Source of the DNA: an uncultured Erythrobacter sp.
GTDB lineage: Bacteria; Pseudomonadota; Alphaproteobacteria; Sphingomonadales; Sphingomonadaceae
Reading direction: 5' to 3'
NCBI RefSeq assembly: GCF_947502395.1
Contig: NZ_CANMZM010000003.1
Coordinates: forward strand, 896,709-960,708
DNA: 64,000 nucleotides
Shown here: in pieces, positions 63,115 through 64,000 of the stretch
Layout: the number at the start of each line of letters is the position of its first letter
How positions within the stretch are numbered: position 1 is the stretch's first letter
The notes under the pieces: model-generated
Told to the model about the DNA's origin: nothing
Databases searched by the model: none
Seen by the model: only the letters and a program-made list of their open reading frames with translations
Made by a program: the position numbers and the translations under genes

Positions 63115-64000
63115 TCAGAACGTTCCTTCAATCTCAAGCGTGAAGATTTGCCCGAAGCTGCGATCCCGATCCTCGCGAAAATCGACAATGCCAGCGGTGC
63201 GGTCGAGGAACACGGTTCGGTCGATCCTATTGGTGCGATCCAAAATATTGTTGATCGCAAGGCGCACCACAAGGCCTTCGATATCCTTGTTCTCAATGTA
63301 GTAGCCGGCGAAGGCGAAACTATCATTGCGCACTGAGATCTGGTCGAGACGCACGTTCGGGGCACGGTCACTCCAGAACGCGGTGACCCCGGTAGCCCAG
63401 TCAGTGTTTGCCAGATCGTGCCGCAGTTCAAAATCGATCCTACGGTTTTGAAAATCGGAGAGATCGCGGCTGGTGCCGAGCAAAGGATCGTCCAGCGAAC
63501 TTCCAGCAACACGGAAATTCGCATCAAATCGCGTGCCTTCCCATCCCAGGCCATCGGAGAGAAGGGTCACATCGCCTTCAAGCCCATAGGTGCGTGCTGA
63601 CGGGATATTGCCCGGCGCTTCTCCGCCACCCTCAATAGGGATTTGATCAACAATGTCAGAGGCATCTTCGAAGAACGGGCGCAGGGCGAGCGTGCCGAGC
63701 GCACCAAGCCCGATATTGGCCTCAAGCTCGAACGCCCAGAACTGCGGTGGGACAAGTTCGACGTTGGAGACATTGGCATTGTCGAAATCGAGATCGACTG
63801 AGGCGATGAAGTCAAAGAAATTGAGCTGGCCAACCTTGCGTTCGACCCGCCCCGAGAAGTTGAATGTGTTGCTGGCCTTCCAGTCGAGCGCGACGAAGCC
63901 CTTTGGACGAAAGAATGTTCGGGTCAGGCCGGTTGGTCCATCCTGACTGATGCGTGAAAGCTCAGCGCCAAGGCTGGTTTGCAATTGCAGGTTTCGCGCA
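63115..64000 (-). CDS. TonB-dependent receptor, C-terminal part
   Basis: The frame enters from the right edge and ends with FTLEIEGTF, the C-terminal aromatic of outer-membrane barrels. Beta-strand repeats such as GFVALDWKASNTFNFSGRVE, IDFELRHDLANTDWATGVTA and LRPFFEDASDIVDQIP are typical of the TonB-dependent receptor barrel. The plug and substrate-identifying N terminus lie outside the window. Located upstream of the CitE-like gene. Confidence 0.85.
   Translation of the reverse strand, partial: ARNLQLQTSLGAELSRISQDGPTGLTRTFFRPKGFVALDWKASNTFNFSGRVERKVGQLNFFDFIASVDLDFDNANVSNVELVPPQFWAFELEANIGLGALGTLALRPFFEDASDIVDQIPIEGGGEAPGNIPSARTYGLEGDVTLLSDGLGWEGTRFDANFRVAGSSLDDPLLGTSRDLSDFQNRRIDFELRHDLANTDWATGVTAFWSDRAPNVRLDQISVRNDSFAFAGYYIENKDIEGLVVRLAINNILDRTNRIDRTVFLDRTAGIVDFREDRDRSFGQIFTLEIEGTF

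Overview
The window looks like a chromosomal segment of an alphaproteobacterium, most likely order Sphingomonadales and close to Erythrobacter. That is inference. It rests on the class I lysyl-tRNA synthetase, the aroQ-accB-accC order, a lone GTA-type 3TM holin, an EettA-like ABC-F protein next to membrane diguanylate cyclases, and generally moderate to high GC with short intergenic gaps. Both window edges cut genes: a RarD/EamA permease on the left and a TonB-dependent receptor on the right.

1-40.5 kb is mostly core genome. 1-15 kb holds AstD, the SelO AMPylase, an alpha/beta hydrolase, a GT4 glycosyltransferase, a YfgM-BamB envelope pair, two small monooxygenases, GshA, RsmE and UbiA. 15-24 kb has a frameshifted SRAP gene, a SoxR/VOC divergent pair sharing a near-consensus SoxR box, SixA, a fatty-acid hydroxylase, a membrane AraC-type regulator and a DinG/XPD-like helicase. 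24-34 kb holds class I LysRS, a prolyl-hydroxylase-like oxygenase, an exported Arg-rich RcnB-domain protein with 11-residue repeats, EttA, and two paralogous membrane diguanylate cyclases with intact GGEEF and I-sites. 34.8-40.5 kb is an apparent surface/signalling cluster: a TpsB/FhaC-type outer-membrane transporter, divergent from an exported FecR-domain protein with Glu-Pro and Asp/His-rich tails, and a CHASE2-EAL c-di-GMP phosphodiesterase.

40.52-47.10 kb is a 6.6-kb integrative element at the 3' end of a tRNA-Pro gene. It is bounded by a 34-bp direct repeat with one mismatch, one copy being the tRNA 3' end. It contains a frameshifted tyrosine integrase, a coupled 55-aa membrane peptide, a truncated serine resolvase, a decayed IS3-family insertion beside a remnant of another IS3 transposase, an XRE repressor with a palindromic operator candidate, a membrane protein, and a protein with HUH-endonuclease-like motifs (HAH, YAFK) beside repeat-rich noncoding DNA. 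This element is the least explained part of the window.

47-64 kb returns to core genome: tRNA-Pro, tRNA-Ile2, a WalW-like deacetylase, an orphan histidine kinase, Lrp/AsnC, NDH-2, two NTF2-like proteins with a divergent MmyB-type regulator, the aroQ-accB-accC operon, an Acg-like nitroreductase with a MarR regulator and long palindromic operator, an ArsR-SRPBCC-DUF4287 operon, a holin and a CitE-like lyase. Several genes differ from an intact frame by a single missing base (15.48, 41.33, 42.78 and 43.86 kb), so sequencing or assembly indels should be excluded before calling them pseudogenes.
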